Below, one piece after another: positions 37,595 through 46,546 of a DNA stretch of 64,000 nucleotides (positions within the stretch are counted from its first letter, which is position 1; each line of letters begins with the position of its first letter). The translations under genes and the position numbers were made by a program. The notes below the pieces were generated by a model. That model made no database searches and was not told the origin of the DNA. It saw only the letters and a list, made by a program, of their open reading frames with translations. Location: positions 434,001 to 498,000 of the forward strand of contig NZ_JAMXSS010000002.1 in NCBI RefSeq assembly GCF_024124825.1. The letters run 5' to 3'. This DNA is from Arthrobacter sp. H16F315 (GTDB taxonomy: Bacteria; Actinomycetota; Actinomycetes; Actinomycetales; Micrococcaceae).

Positions 37595-38590
37595 ATGGCC
37601 CGCCCGTACACCCTGTTCACCGGCCAGTGGGCCGACCTGCCCTTCGAGGAAGTGGCGCGCCTGGCGTCCGGCTGGGGCTACGACGGCCTGGAAATCGCCG
37701 TCTCGGGGGACCACCTGGACGCCTGGCGCTGGGACGAACCCGGCTACGTCGAGTCCAAACTGGCCGTGCTTCAGAAGTACAACCTCAAGGTCTGGGCCAT
37801 CTCCAACCACCTCAAGGGCCAGGCCGTCTGCGATGATCCGATCGACTTCCGGCACGAGGCCATCGTCGGGGCCAAGGTCTGGGGCGACGGCGACCCCGAA
37901 GGCGTCCGGCAGCGCGCCGCCGAGGAAATGAAACACACGGCACGCCTGGCCAGGGCCCTCGGCGTGGACACCGTAGTCGGGTTCACCGGCTCCTCGATCT
38001 GGCAGTACGTCGCGATGTTCCCGCCCGTACCGGAAAAGGTCATCGAGGCCGGCTACCAGGACTTCGCCGACCGCTGGAACCCCATCCTGGACGTCTTCGA
38101 CGAATGCGGCGTCCGCTTCGCCCACGAGGTCCACCCGTCCGAGATCGCCTACGACTACTGGACCACAGTCCGGACCCTTGAGGCGATCGGCCACCGCGAG
38201 GCCTTTGGGCTGAACTGGGACCCCTCCCACTTTATGTGGCAGGGCATCGACCCGGTCTCCTTCATCTGGGACTTCAAGGACCGGATCTACCACGTGGACT
38301 GCAAGGACACCAAGCTGCGCCCCACCGGCCGGAACACCGTCATGGGCTCACACCTGCCCTGGGGCGACCCGCGCCGCGGCTGGGACTTCGTCTCCGCCGG
38401 CCGCGGCGACGTGCCGTGGGAATCGTCCTTCCGCGCCCTGACCGCGGTCGGCTACACCGGCCCGATCAGCATTGAATGGGAGGACGCCGGGATGGACCGG
38501 CTCCACGGCGCCCCCGAAGCCCTCGCCGCGCTCAAGAGGTTCGACTTCCCCGCGTCGAATACCTCCTTCGACGCCGCGTTCAAGCAGTAA
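37595..38590 (+). CDS. sugar phosphate isomerase/epimerase-type TIM-barrel protein 2
   Basis: A 331-residue TIM barrel of the AP-endonuclease-2 superfamily, longer than the first one in the operon. Metal-site segments are VRFAHEVHPSEIA, LNWDPSHFMWQG, IYHVDCKDTKL and ISIEWEDAGMDR. It starts 1 bp after the dehydrogenase stop with GAAGGAG upstream, so the two are coupled. Proteins of this type occur in 3-keto-sugar and inositol-like pathways and may hydrate or cleave the keto intermediate. Last gene of the operon. Confidence 0.82.
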   Translation: MARPYTLFTGQWADLPFEEVARLASGWGYDGLEIAVSGDHLDAWRWDEPGYVESKLAVLQKYNLKVWAISNHLKGQAVCDDPIDFRHEAIVGAKVWGDGDPEGVRQRAAEEMKHTARLARALGVDTVVGFTGSSIWQYVAMFPPVPEKVIEAGYQDFADRWNPILDVFDECGVRFAHEVHPSEIAYDYWTTVRTLEAIGHREAFGLNWDPSHFMWQGIDPVSFIWDFKDRIYHVDCKDTKLRPTGRNTVMGSHLPWGDPRRGWDFVSAGRGDVPWESSFRALTAVGYTGPISIEWEDAGMDRLHGAPEALAALKRFDFPASNTSFDAAFKQ

Positions 38591-38604
38591 GTCAGGGGTC
38601 CTTG

Positions 38605-39474
38605 GTGCCCCGGGCGCTGGCAGCCGGCCAACGCTGCGAAGTCTGGATCGCGTCCCTCACCACGGGTGCCCGCGAGCTCATCCTCACCAGCGCCGTGCTG
38701 CTGGAAGCGCCGAACTGGGCAGCGGACAATTCTGCGCTCTTCCTCAACGGTGCCGGTGGCTTGTGGCGGCTGGACATGTCCAGCCGCTCGCTCGGGCAGG
38801 TCCCTCTCACCGGCATCCCCGATCTGAACAATGATCATGTTCTGGCCCCCGACTGCAACCACATCTACCTCTCCGCCGATGACGGCCACATCTACCGGGC
38901 GGCGATCCACGGCGGGGAAGCGGTCCGGGTAACGGAGGACGACGGGTCTTCGCACTTCCTGCACGGCGTGAGTCCGGACGGACGCGAACTCGCCTATGTG
39001 GGGGTTGCGGCGGGTGATTTCGCGAAACCGGGTCTGCTCATCACGATGCCGACCGGGGGCGGACCCGCGACAACAATTGACACCGGGCCGGGGCATTGCG
39101 ACGGGCCGGAATACGCACCGGAGGGCGAGTGGATCTACCTCAATACCGAGAGTTTCGGCGACCGGCCCGGGCACGCGCAAATCGCTCGTGTGCGCAGCGA
39201 CGGATCAGGACTGGAGCGATTGACCCGGAGCGGAACAGCCGATTGGTTCCCGCATATCTCCCCCGACGGGCTTCACGCCGCATATCTGCGGTTCCCGGCA
39301 GGTACCGTCGGCCACCCGGCAGATCGGCCCGTCGAGGTCGTAACGGTCTCGGTGGCGGACTGGAATACCGCGCTGCACACCTGGACCCTGTGCGGAGGCC
39401 AGGGGACGCTCAACGTCAACAGCTGGTCTCCCGATTCAACCCGGTTCGCCTACGTCGCGTACCCGCTCGACTGA
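38605..39474 (+). CDS. TolB-like beta-propeller (PD40) protein
   Basis: A 289-residue protein from GTG 38605. It contains repeated WD40-like beta-propeller blades of the PD40/TolB type: APNWAADNSALFLNGAGGLWRLD, GVSPDGRELAYVG, HISPDGLHAAYLRF and SWSPDSTRFAYV. No signal peptide is seen, so it is probably cytoplasmic, unlike periplasmic TolB. It starts 14 bp after the sugar operon, so it could be the last gene of that unit and bind a carbohydrate, but no catalytic residues can be pointed to. Confidence 0.7.
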   Translation: MPRALAAGQRCEVWIASLTTGARELILTSAVLLEAPNWAADNSALFLNGAGGLWRLDMSSRSLGQVPLTGIPDLNNDHVLAPDCNHIYLSADDGHIYRAAIHGGEAVRVTEDDGSSHFLHGVSPDGRELAYVGVAAGDFAKPGLLITMPTGGGPATTIDTGPGHCDGPEYAPEGEWIYLNTESFGDRPGHAQIARVRSDGSGLERLTRSGTADWFPHISPDGLHAAYLRFPAGTVGHPADRPVEVVTVSVADWNTALHTWTLCGGQGTLNVNSWSPDSTRFAYVAYPLD

Positions 39475-39551
39475 CTCCCGCAGCGGACTCCGGACCGCAA
39501 CAACGCTTCACAAAGCGCAGGCCGCCGCTTCCGCGGGCTACGGTTCTGGGC

Positions 39552-40088
39552 ATGACGCACGTAATCAGACCGGCAACCGCCCACGACGCCGGCCGGCTGG
39601 CCGCTCTCGCGGCCGTCACCTTCCCGCTGGCGTGCCCGCCGGGTTCTTCCCCGGAAGACATCGCCGCCCACCTCGCTAGTACACTCAGCGAGGCCAACTT
39701 CCACAGCTACCTTGCCGATCCTGAGGTCACCGTCCTGGTGATCGACGCCGGCGGTGACCTCCGGGGCTACAGCCTCCTGGCCACCCGCCCCACCGGGGAC
39801 CCGGCCGTCGCTGCGGTCCTGACAGAACGTCCCTGCACCGAGCTGAGCAAGTGCTACGTGCATCCGGACCACCACGGCCTCGGCGCCGCAGCCGAATTGA
39901 TGCACGCGAGTATCGGGGCAGCCGCGGCGGCCGGTGCCCGCGGACTGTGGCTCGGGGTGAACAGCCAGAATGCCCGCGCCATCAGGTTCTACGAGAAGTC
40001 CGGCTTCCGCAGGGTCGGCACCAAATCCTTTACGCTCGGAAACACCGTGGAACACGACTTCGTGATGGAACGCCCGCTCACCCCGTGA
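39552..40088 (+). CDS. GNAT family N-acetyltransferase
   Basis: A 178-residue acetyltransferase with the GNAT fold: acetyl-CoA binding region VHPDHHGLGAAAELMHASIGAAAAAG (motif A, the Q/RxxGxG/A pattern as HHGLGAA) and the C-terminal WLGVNSQNARAIRFYEKSGFRRVG (motif B). The start MTHVIRPATAHDAGRLAAL is typical of the family. The acceptor substrate is unknown. It stands alone between the propeller gene and the DsbA-like gene. Confidence 0.83.
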   Translation: MTHVIRPATAHDAGRLAALAAVTFPLACPPGSSPEDIAAHLASTLSEANFHSYLADPEVTVLVIDAGGDLRGYSLLATRPTGDPAVAAVLTERPCTELSKCYVHPDHHGLGAAAELMHASIGAAAAAGARGLWLGVNSQNARAIRFYEKSGFRRVGTKSFTLGNTVEHDFVMERPLTP

Positions 40089-40143
40089 CCAATCCGACAG
40101 TGCCCGGGGGAATGGAGCCGGCCCGGTGCGGGTTGCGGTGGAT

Positions 40144-40863
40144 ATGAAGATTGAAATCTGGTCCGACGTCGCCTGCCCCTGGTGCTACATCGGCAAGCGC
40201 CGCTTTGAAACCGCCCTCGCGGCCTTCCCGCACCGCGATTCGGTGCAGGTGGTGTGGCGCAGCTACCAGTTGGATCCTTCCCTGCCGGACCACTACGACG
40301 GCACGACCCTGGAGTACTTGAGCACCCGCAAGGGCATGGCCCCGGCCCAGGTCGCCGGAATGTTCGCACATGTGGCGGAGCAGGCCAAGGGCGAGGGCCT
40401 CAACTACCGTTTCGACGACGTCGTTGTCGCGAACAGCTTCAGCGCCCACCGGTTGATCCACCTCGCCGCCGCGCACGGGCTGCAGGATGCTGCGAAGGAG
40501 CGGCTGCTCAGCGACCACTTCGAACACGGCAAAGATATCGGCAGCCAGGACTACCTGACCTCCCTGGGGCTGGATCTGGGGATCGGTGCTGCCGAATTGG
40601 AGGAGCTGTTCGGCACCGACAAATACGCCGATGAGGTCCGGCTGGACTTCGAAGAAGGGCGGGCGCTGGGCATCACCGGCGTACCGTTCTTTGTGATCGA
40701 CCGCAAGTTCGGGCTCTCCGGCGCCCAGCCCGCCGAGACGTTCAGTAACGCCCTCGAACAGGCCTGGCAGGAGAGCCGCCCCCTGACGATGGTCAGCGCG
40801 GCCGGTGCCGGCGGCGACGCTGAAACTGCGGCGGCCTGCGGGCCGGATGGTTGCGCCGTCTAA
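40144..40863 (+). CDS. DsbA family oxidoreductase (FrnE-like)
   Basis: A 239-residue thioredoxin-fold protein without signal peptide. The active site CPWC appears in SDVACPWCYIGKRRFE near residues 13-16, and the cis-Pro region ITGVPFFVIDRKFGLSGAQ near 181, with a large helical insertion between, as in FrnE/2-hydroxychromene-2-carboxylate isomerase-like DsbA proteins. The Cys-rich tail ACGPDGCAV is notable and could serve as a second redox or metal site. ATG 40144 is preferred over GTG 40126. Confidence 0.83.
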   Translation: MKIEIWSDVACPWCYIGKRRFETALAAFPHRDSVQVVWRSYQLDPSLPDHYDGTTLEYLSTRKGMAPAQVAGMFAHVAEQAKGEGLNYRFDDVVVANSFSAHRLIHLAAAHGLQDAAKERLLSDHFEHGKDIGSQDYLTSLGLDLGIGAAELEELFGTDKYADEVRLDFEEGRALGITGVPFFVIDRKFGLSGAQPAETFSNALEQAWQESRPLTMVSAAGAGGDAETAAACGPDGCAV

Positions 40864-40922
40864 CGGCTGCCGCGGCTGGCGACAAACCGCGTTTTGCTGA
40901 CAGATCGCGCTAAAGTGTCCGT

Positions 40923-41561
40923 ATGCCCAGGATTTCGGCGACGAGCAACGCCGCCCAACGCGCCGAAACCCAGCGGCGTATCCTGACCGGTTTCGGCGAA
41001 CTCCTCTTTACCCATGGCCTGCCGGGGCTGACGATGACCGACGTCGCACGGCACGCCCGGATCGGCCGGACGGCGGTCTACAACTACTACGCGGACATCG
41101 AAGAACTGCTGATTGCGTACGCGCTGGATGAGACGGGGCGTTTTCTGGTTGACCTGAAGCAGTCCCTGGATTCCTTGGAGAACCCGGTGGACCGCCTGGC
41201 CCGCTACGTCCGCGCCCAGGTCGAGGACCTCAGCCGGCGCCACCTGCCACCCGGACCCGCAATGGCCACAGTGCTCTCGCCGGCGTCGTTCGCCAAACTC
41301 GCCGGCCACGTCGGGGAGCTCAGCCAGCTGTTGCAGGGCATCCTGCGGGCCGGCATGGCCCAGGGTTACCTGCCGGACGCAGACGTCATCCAGCTGGCGC
41401 AGCTTATCCACGGCACCCTCTCATCCAGCGCCGCCCGTGGTGACGGTGCGTCCGGGGACGCCGAGGCAGAAGCCCGGCTGGCCCGGACGGTGCGCTTTAT
41501 CCAACTGGGCGCCGGTGCACGGTTTGACGGCGAAGGCCGGCCCGTCCGCCGAATCGTCTAA
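40923..41561 (+). CDS. TetR family transcriptional regulator
   Basis: A 212-residue regulator with an N-terminal TetR helix-turn-helix at about 15-60 (RRILTGFGELLFTHGLPGLTM, then VARHARIGRTAVYNYYADIEEL). The C-terminal domain is helical with no recognised ligand motif. It lies 59 bp downstream of the DsbA-like gene and may regulate it or itself. It overlaps the end of the convergent LytR_C gene by 4 bp. Confidence 0.83.
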   Translation: MPRISATSNAAQRAETQRRILTGFGELLFTHGLPGLTMTDVARHARIGRTAVYNYYADIEELLIAYALDETGRFLVDLKQSLDSLENPVDRLARYVRAQVEDLSRRHLPPGPAMATVLSPASFAKLAGHVGELSQLLQGILRAGMAQGYLPDADVIQLAQLIHGTLSSSAARGDGASGDAEAEARLARTVRFIQLGAGARFDGEGRPVRRIV

Positions 41562-42236
41562 CCGCCGGGAGCGGGCGTGACCGCAGGCGTAATGGACCCC
41601 GGCTCATCCGCTACCCGGCGGTCCTCCCGCGGACAGCTAAGCTTGCCGGGGGTTTGATCGACCAGTTCCGGCTTCGCGAGTTCCTTTAAAATCCCCGGTG
41701 AGGATAACGTCCACGCTGGGGTCCGTCCTCCCGTCCTGGAAATAGTCCGAGCCCGGCAGGTTGCGCTGCACGCTGAACGCCGCGGACTGGCCGGCGGCAC
41801 CGGAGACAACCAACGCCACCCCGCGGTAGCCCGACGTCGAATTGTCGACGGCGCCGACCAGGAACTTCCGGGCTGCGAACTCGTCGGCCACGGTGCGGGC
41901 CAGACCGGGGCGGGATGTTGAGTTATAGACATTGAGGTTGATCTTCTCCGGCGGCGTGTAGTCAAAGCTCGCCGCCGGGCAGGCGGACGCGGCCGTCTGG
42001 CTGGGCTGCGCCGTCGGAATCTTAATCTGCCCGTTCATAATCGCGACCGCCAACACAATCGCGGCGGTAACCAGGCCCACCAGCAGCACCAGCACAACGC
42101 CGTGGCGGATGCGTCGCCGCATTCTGACCGGATTCTCGTGCAGTTCATCATCCGCCACAAAGGTGGCTCGCAAATCCGCGCCGGTGATGACCTGGTGCCC
42201 ATGCAGGACCCTGACGTCCTTCGGCTTCCTAGCCAT
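41558..42236 (-). CDS. LytR C-terminal-domain membrane protein (apparent frameshift)
   Basis: A membrane-anchored protein: cytoplasmic N-terminus (MARKPKDVRVLHGHQVITG), one transmembrane helix at about 45-68 (VLVLLVGLVTAAIVLAVAIM), then an extracellular LytR_C-like domain (INLNVYNSTSRPGLARTVADEF). In the assembled frame the end is scrambled; removing one base from TTCCTTT at about 41683 restores TGDFKELAKPELVDQTPGK and a longer tail ending at 41558, about 225 residues. It overlaps the upstream small gene by 8 bp. LytR_C domains are found in cell-envelope proteins; precise role unknown. Confidence 0.75.
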
Positions 42237-42528
42237 TTATCACCAGAACGCGTGCGTGGATCGCAGTGCGCTGGTGCAGGGCAGTCCGAAGGGCGCGGTG
42301 CAGTCCGTCCTCGAGGTAGAGGACGCCACGGTATTCCACCACATGCGGAAACAGGTCGCCGAAGAACGTGGAGTCCTCCGCCAGCAGCGCATCGAGGTCC
42401 AAAGTGCGCTTGGTGGTCACCAGCTCATCCAGCCGGACCGGCCGCGGTGGCAGCGACGCCCAATCTTTGGGCGTGTGGTAACCATGGTCGGGGTACGGGC
42501 GGCCCTCGCCCACGGCTTTGAATATCAC
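42229..42528 (-). CDS. small conserved actinobacterial protein with ParB-like end
   Basis: A 99-residue soluble protein. The start MIFKAVGEGRPYPDHG and the segment VRLDELVTTKRTLDLDALL look strongly conserved in Micrococcaceae. The C-terminal YLEDGLHRALRTALHQRTAIHARVL resembles the ParB/sulfiredoxin-like nucleotide-binding motif (D-G-x-H-R). Such proteins are sometimes labelled VapB-family antitoxins, but no toxin gene is adjacent and I do not support that. It overlaps the LytR_C gene, so both are in one operon. Confidence 0.7.
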   Translation of the reverse strand: MIFKAVGEGRPYPDHGYHTPKDWASLPPRPVRLDELVTTKRTLDLDALLAEDSTFFGDLFPHVVEYRGVLYLEDGLHRALRTALHQRTAIHARVLVING

Positions 42529-42570
42529 CCGGCAAGCCTATGGAACTTGGCTGGCCAAGGGAATCCACCA

Positions 42571-42586
42571 CTCCCGCTAGCGGGAG
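42571..42586. promoter_or_regulatory. perfect 16-bp palindrome, candidate operator
   Basis: CTCCCGCTAGCGGGAG is perfectly self-complementary and lies in the divergent gap between the ParB-like gene and the HAD gene. It could bind a dimeric regulator or form a hairpin. No regulator is adjacent. Confidence 0.35.
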
Positions 42587-42704
42587 GTTGTGGCCAAACG
42601 GTAACCATCTGTCACACCGTCGAGTCGAACTGTCACAGTGCCATCTTCCGGCAGCACGGCTTCCAACGCATCCTTTGGTGCCTGGCTGCTGGGAGGATGG
42701 GGTC

Positions 42705-43619
42705 ATGACAACTGCCGAGATCCACGCCTCCCTCACGCCGTCGACTCCCCCGCTGGCACTCCTGCTCGACGTCGACGGTCCGGTAGCGAGCCCCGTCACC
42801 CGCACGGTGCAGCCGGAGATCATCGCGGACCTGCTCGCGCTGGCCGGGGCCGGGATCCCGGTGGTCTTTAATACCGGCCGTTCGGCCGACTTCATCCGTG
42901 AACAGGTGATGGAACCGATGATTGCCGCGGGAATGCCGGCCGGCACCCTGATCCATGCGGTATGTGAAAAGGGCGCTGTCTGGTTCAGCTACACCGCTGC
43001 GGGGCCCGGCCCGGTGCATGTCGACCATGAACTGGCCGTTCCCCGGGCTTTCAGCGATGACGTCCGCCGGCTCGTGGCGGAGGACTACACCAGCCACATG
43101 TTCTTCGACGAAACCAAGCTGGCCATGGTCTCCGTCGAACAGCACATCGCCGTCGAGAGCTCCGACTACCAGGCCGAGCAGCAGCTCTTCGACGCCGACG
43201 CCATCGAACTGATGTCCCGGCATGGACTGGGAGTCGTGCGGATGGACCATCACGTCCCGGACTCCGATGACCGGGTCGACTATCGGGTGGATCCGACCAT
43301 CATCTCCACCGACATCGAGTCGGTCCGGCTCGGCAAGGACCTCGGCGCGAGCCGGGCCGTGGAACTGCTGGCAGCGCAGGGCGTTACCCCGCAGGCCTGG
43401 CGCACGGTGGGCGATTCCCGCACCGACTACGCCATGGCCGATTGGCTGCACCACAACGACCATCCGGTGAAGCATGTCGATGTCCGGCCGGCCGACGGTG
43501 TCCCGGTAAAACCTTACGAGGTCCTCACCGCGGCGGATCTGGGTTTGGGTGCGGAAGTCATCCACGACGACGCCGGCGCGGCCTTCCTGCGCAGCTGGCG
43601 CCTAGCCTTGGCGGGCTGA
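42705..43619 (+). CDS. HAD family hydrolase (trehalose-phosphatase/Cof-like)
   Basis: A 304-residue haloacid-dehalogenase-type phosphatase. Motif I is LLLDVDGPVASPV near residues 19-30 (Asp nucleophile, second Asp), motif II is FNTGRSADF, and motif III/IV is GDSRTDYAMADW near 238. A cap region between motifs II and III gives a Cof-like architecture. GGGAGG about 10 bp upstream sets the ATG at 42705. Substrate unknown. The gene is followed by a hairpin and then the Stealth transferase, with which it shares strand. Confidence 0.8.
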   Translation: MTTAEIHASLTPSTPPLALLLDVDGPVASPVTRTVQPEIIADLLALAGAGIPVVFNTGRSADFIREQVMEPMIAAGMPAGTLIHAVCEKGAVWFSYTAAGPGPVHVDHELAVPRAFSDDVRRLVAEDYTSHMFFDETKLAMVSVEQHIAVESSDYQAEQQLFDADAIELMSRHGLGVVRMDHHVPDSDDRVDYRVDPTIISTDIESVRLGKDLGASRAVELLAAQGVTPQAWRTVGDSRTDYAMADWLHHNDHPVKHVDVRPADGVPVKPYEVLTAADLGLGAEVIHDDAGAAFLRSWRLALAG

Positions 43620-43621
43620 GC

Positions 43622-43666
43622 CGGCTGGCCACTTCCGCGGCATCCCTGCCGCGGAAATTCCAGCCG
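43622..43666 (+). terminator. hairpin after the HAD gene
   Basis: TTCCGCGGCA-TCCC-TGCCGCGGAA is a perfect 10-bp stem (43633-43656), nested in an outer CGGCTGG/CCAGCCG pair; ATTTTG follows. It probably terminates or attenuates before the Stealth gene. Confidence 0.55.
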
Positions 43667-43686
43667 ATTTTGGGACGGGCGTTATC

Positions 43687-45320
43687 ATGCAAGTAGGCAC
43701 CTACTCACGCAAAGAATCACGGAGAACCGAAATTACAGACGCAATGGTCCAGGACGAGATCTATTACGGCAGCCAGGCATCCGTGGACGCCCACGACGAG
43801 GTCACCTCCGCGGCTGCGGTCGCGAGATTCCGTACCCGCCAGCACGTCGTGCGCCGGCGGGGCCGCTATGGCCTGATCAACGAAAACCGCACGCCGTACC
43901 AAGCCATGGTCGAGGACCTGATGCTCATCAGGTCGGTGCTTGACGACGCCGGGCTCGACTATCTCCTGGTCCGGGGCAATAACGACCGGCCGGTCATCGC
44001 TGTGGACTGGAAGGACCGCAAGAAACTCCGCAGCGCCCTCGTCACTGCCTGCCGCGACGAGCCTTTCTACTCGATGACCGTTGACGCCAAAAAGAAGTCC
44101 TCCGTCCTGGTTGCCGACGGCGAACTCTCCCCAACCGGCAGGCCCGGATCTTCCGGTTGTACCGTCCGCGGGTCGAGCCTGAAGGCGGCTTCGAGTTCGG
44201 CGCCTCGGCCGGCGTGCAGCTGGAACTGTGGAGTTTCGAGGGTGACCAGCTGATCCTGCCGATCGAGAACTCGTTGACCCGCCGGACACTGCTGGCCCAG
44301 GACGCCGTCCGCGGCACGGTGGAGCGCTACGGCCACACTTGGCCCACGATCGAGAACATGTTCGCTGACCACGCCAGTGACATCAGCTTCGACGTCGACA
44401 TCGTGTTCTCCTGGGTGGACGGCAGCTCCCCGGAGTACATTGCAGCGCGGCGTGCACGGATGGCGGGCGTTGTGGTGGGCGAAGGCGACGACCACGAAGC
44501 CCGTTTCCGCCAGATCGACGAACTCAAGTACGCGCTGCGCTCGGTGTACATGTTTGCGCCCTGGGTCCGCCGGATCTTCATCGCCACGGACTCGACGGCG
44601 CCGGCCTGGCTTGCGGACCACCCGGGAGTGACGATTGTCCGCAGCGAAGAGTTCTTTGCGGACCCGTCCGTGCTGCCCACCCACAACTCGCAGGCCGTGG
44701 AGTGCCAGCTTCACAACATCGACGGCTTGTCCGAGCACTTCCTGTACTCCAACGACGACATGTTCTTCGGCCGTGCCGTCGGACCGGACATGTTCTTTAC
44801 CCCAGGCGGCATCACGAAGTTTATTGAAGCCGAAACCCGGATCGGGCTTGGGGACAACGACGCCGAGCGCAGCGGCTTCGAAAACGCTGCCCGGGTCAAC
44901 CGAAAATTGCTCTGGGACCGCTTCGGCCGGATCACCACACGGCACCTGGAGCACACGGCCGCACCGCTGCGACGCAGCGTCGTGGCCACGATGGAACAGG
45001 AATTTCCGGCCGAATTCGCGAAAACGGCGGCCAGCACCTTCCGCGCGGCCGACAACATCTCGGTGACCAATTCGTTCTACCACTACTACGCCCTGCTAAC
45101 CGGCCGGGCCGTTACCCAGACGGCGGCAAAGGTGCGCTACGTGGACACCACCGCCAGGGCCGGGCTGAACTACCTGCCGAAACTGCTCGCCAAGCGGAAC
45201 ATGGACTTCTTTTGCCTCAATGACGGAAGCTTCCCCGAGGTTGCCGCTGAGGAACGGGCCGAGCTCGTGACTGACTTCCTGGAGAAGTATTACCCGATCA
45301 AGGCCCCCTGGGAAAAGTAG
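43687..45320 (+). CDS. Stealth family sugar-phosphate transferase (apparent frameshift)
   Basis: A UDP-sugar phosphotransferase-like protein (capsule/GlcNAc-1-phosphotransferase superfamily). Conserved region 1 is DVDIVFSWVDGSSPEY; region 2 includes FRQIDELKYALRSVYMFAPWVRRI, THNSQAVECQLHNI and LSEHFLYSNDDMFFG; regions 3 and 4 follow (SFYHYYALL; NMDFFCLNDGSF). The N-terminal part (DEIYYGSQASVDAH to KKSSVLVADGELSP) is in another frame; adding one A at about 44133 joins them as SPNRQARIFRLYRPRVEPEGG. Joined length is 544 residues from ATG 43687, or 525 from ATG 43744. The likely role is a cell-surface phosphoglycan. Confidence 0.8.
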
Positions 45321-45408
45321 CCGGGCGCGGGCCGCGGGGCGAAACCAACATCGCCCTCCGGCCGCGGTCACCGGACCGGGGTCCCGGCGGGCGACGGCGG
45401 GTCCTGCG

Positions 45409-46350
45409 CTAGCTGCGGGAAGTCAGGCGGCGGTTGCTGGGGGTCCTGGCCGGATCCTCAAGCTTCGCCTTGGCCGGGATGCGGATCCCGGCCGCCGTGA
45501 TCCGCCGCTGGACCTCCGCGGCCGGAACAATCTCGCCGACCGCGGGTGTGTCGCCGAGCAGGACCACGGAGTGCACAATTGTGTGCTCATAGACGTGCAC
45601 GAGATTAAACGCCTGGCCGCCGTCGCGCCCGCGGGTTCCGCCGACCGGAACGTTGAGGTCCTGCGTGTAACACGTGGCGGACGCTACCGAGACCGGGATC
45701 CCGGCGAAAGTCGCCGTCGTCGAATAGTGAAGGTGGCCACCCAAAATTGCGCGGACGTCGGAGTTCCGCAGGACCCCGGCCAGGGCCGTCTGGTCGCGCA
45801 ACTCGACGAGGACCGCGAGATCCAGGACCGAAGGCACCGGCGGGTGGTGCAGGGCCAAGATGGTTCCATCCGGGGCGGGCGTGGCGAGTTCGGCCGCGAG
45901 CCACTCCAGTTGCCCGGGGCTCAGCTCGCCGTGGTGGTAGCCCGGAACCGAGGTGTCGAGGGTGATGATCCGCAGCCCGTTGATGAAATACGTATGGTCC
46001 ACGGGGGAATCGTCGGCCGGGACGTCCAGCAGGCCGGTACGGAAGTTGGCGCGGTCGTCGTGGTTTCCCATCGCCCAAATGACCTTTGCCCCGAGGGCCT
46101 TGCAGGCGGGCTCAACAATGGCCCGCAGTTTGGCGTAGGCCGCCGCTTCGCCCCGGTCGGCCAGGTCGCCGGTGAAAATCACGGCTTCCGGGCGGGCTCC
46201 GGAGGCCTGCACTTCGTCAAAAAGTTGTTGGAGCAGGGATTCGCTGTTGACCACACCATGGAGTGGATCCGGACCTCCCAGCAGGTGGGGGTCACTCAGA
46301 TGGAGTAGAAAATGACGTGGCCGGGGGTGTTCGGCCTCGATGAGCTCCAT
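45409..46350 (-). CDS. CpdA-like metallophosphoesterase
   Basis: A 313-residue calcineurin-like phosphoesterase. The metal-binding motifs are all visible: [13 protein letters not shown] (D-x-H), [10 protein letters not shown] (GD), [12 protein letters not shown] (GNHD), [10 protein letters not shown] (H) and [12 protein letters not shown] (GHxH). This order matches class III cyclic-nucleotide phosphodiesterases (CpdA/Rv0805-like). ATG 46350 has GGAAGG upstream; the in-frame extension to 46440 is not conserved. It is convergent with the Stealth gene. Confidence 0.84.
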   Translation of the reverse strand: MELIEAEHPRPRHFLLHLSDPHLLGGPDPLHGVVNSESLLQQLFDEVQASGARPEAVIFTGDLADRGEAAAYAKLRAIVEPACKALGAKVIWAMGNHDDRANFRTGLLDVPADDSPVDHTYFINGLRIITLDTSVPGYHHGELSPGQLEWLAAELATPAPDGTILALHHPPVPSVLDLAVLVELRDQTALAGVLRNSDVRAILGGHLHYSTTATFAGIPVSVASATCYTQDLNVPVGGTRGRDGGQAFNLVHVYEHTIVHSVVLLGDTPAVGEIVPAAEVQRRITAAGIRIPAKAKLEDPARTPSNRRLTSRS

Positions 46351-46480
46351 TGCTACCTTCCTGGTTGGGTGGAGGCTGTAGCCCCCAACGTCCCTCTCAG
46401 TAAGGTCTATCCAACCAGACAATCGGCGAACAATGCGCAAACTCCAGTAGGCATGTTTGAAAAAAAGACAACAACGAGTA

Positions 46481-46522
46481 TTCCGGCGAACGCATACTTG
46501 CCCCGCTATGCGCTCGCCGGAA
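46481..46522. repeat. inverted repeat sharing the TTCCGGCGA core
   Basis: Arms TTCCGGCGAACGCATA (46481-46496) and TATGCGCTCGCCGGAA (46507-46522) pair with one mismatch around a 10-nt loop, extended by GTA/TAC. The arm ends are the same 9-mer that forms the 63-nt repeat family, but the layout differs, so it is listed as a relative rather than a member. Confidence 0.5.
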
Positions 46523-46546
46523 CGTACTTACTCAGGCACCTGGCTG

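Noticed and set aside
42229..42528. VapB antitoxin of a toxin-antitoxin pair
   Set aside because: No VapC/PIN-domain gene is adjacent; the partner is a LytR_C membrane protein.
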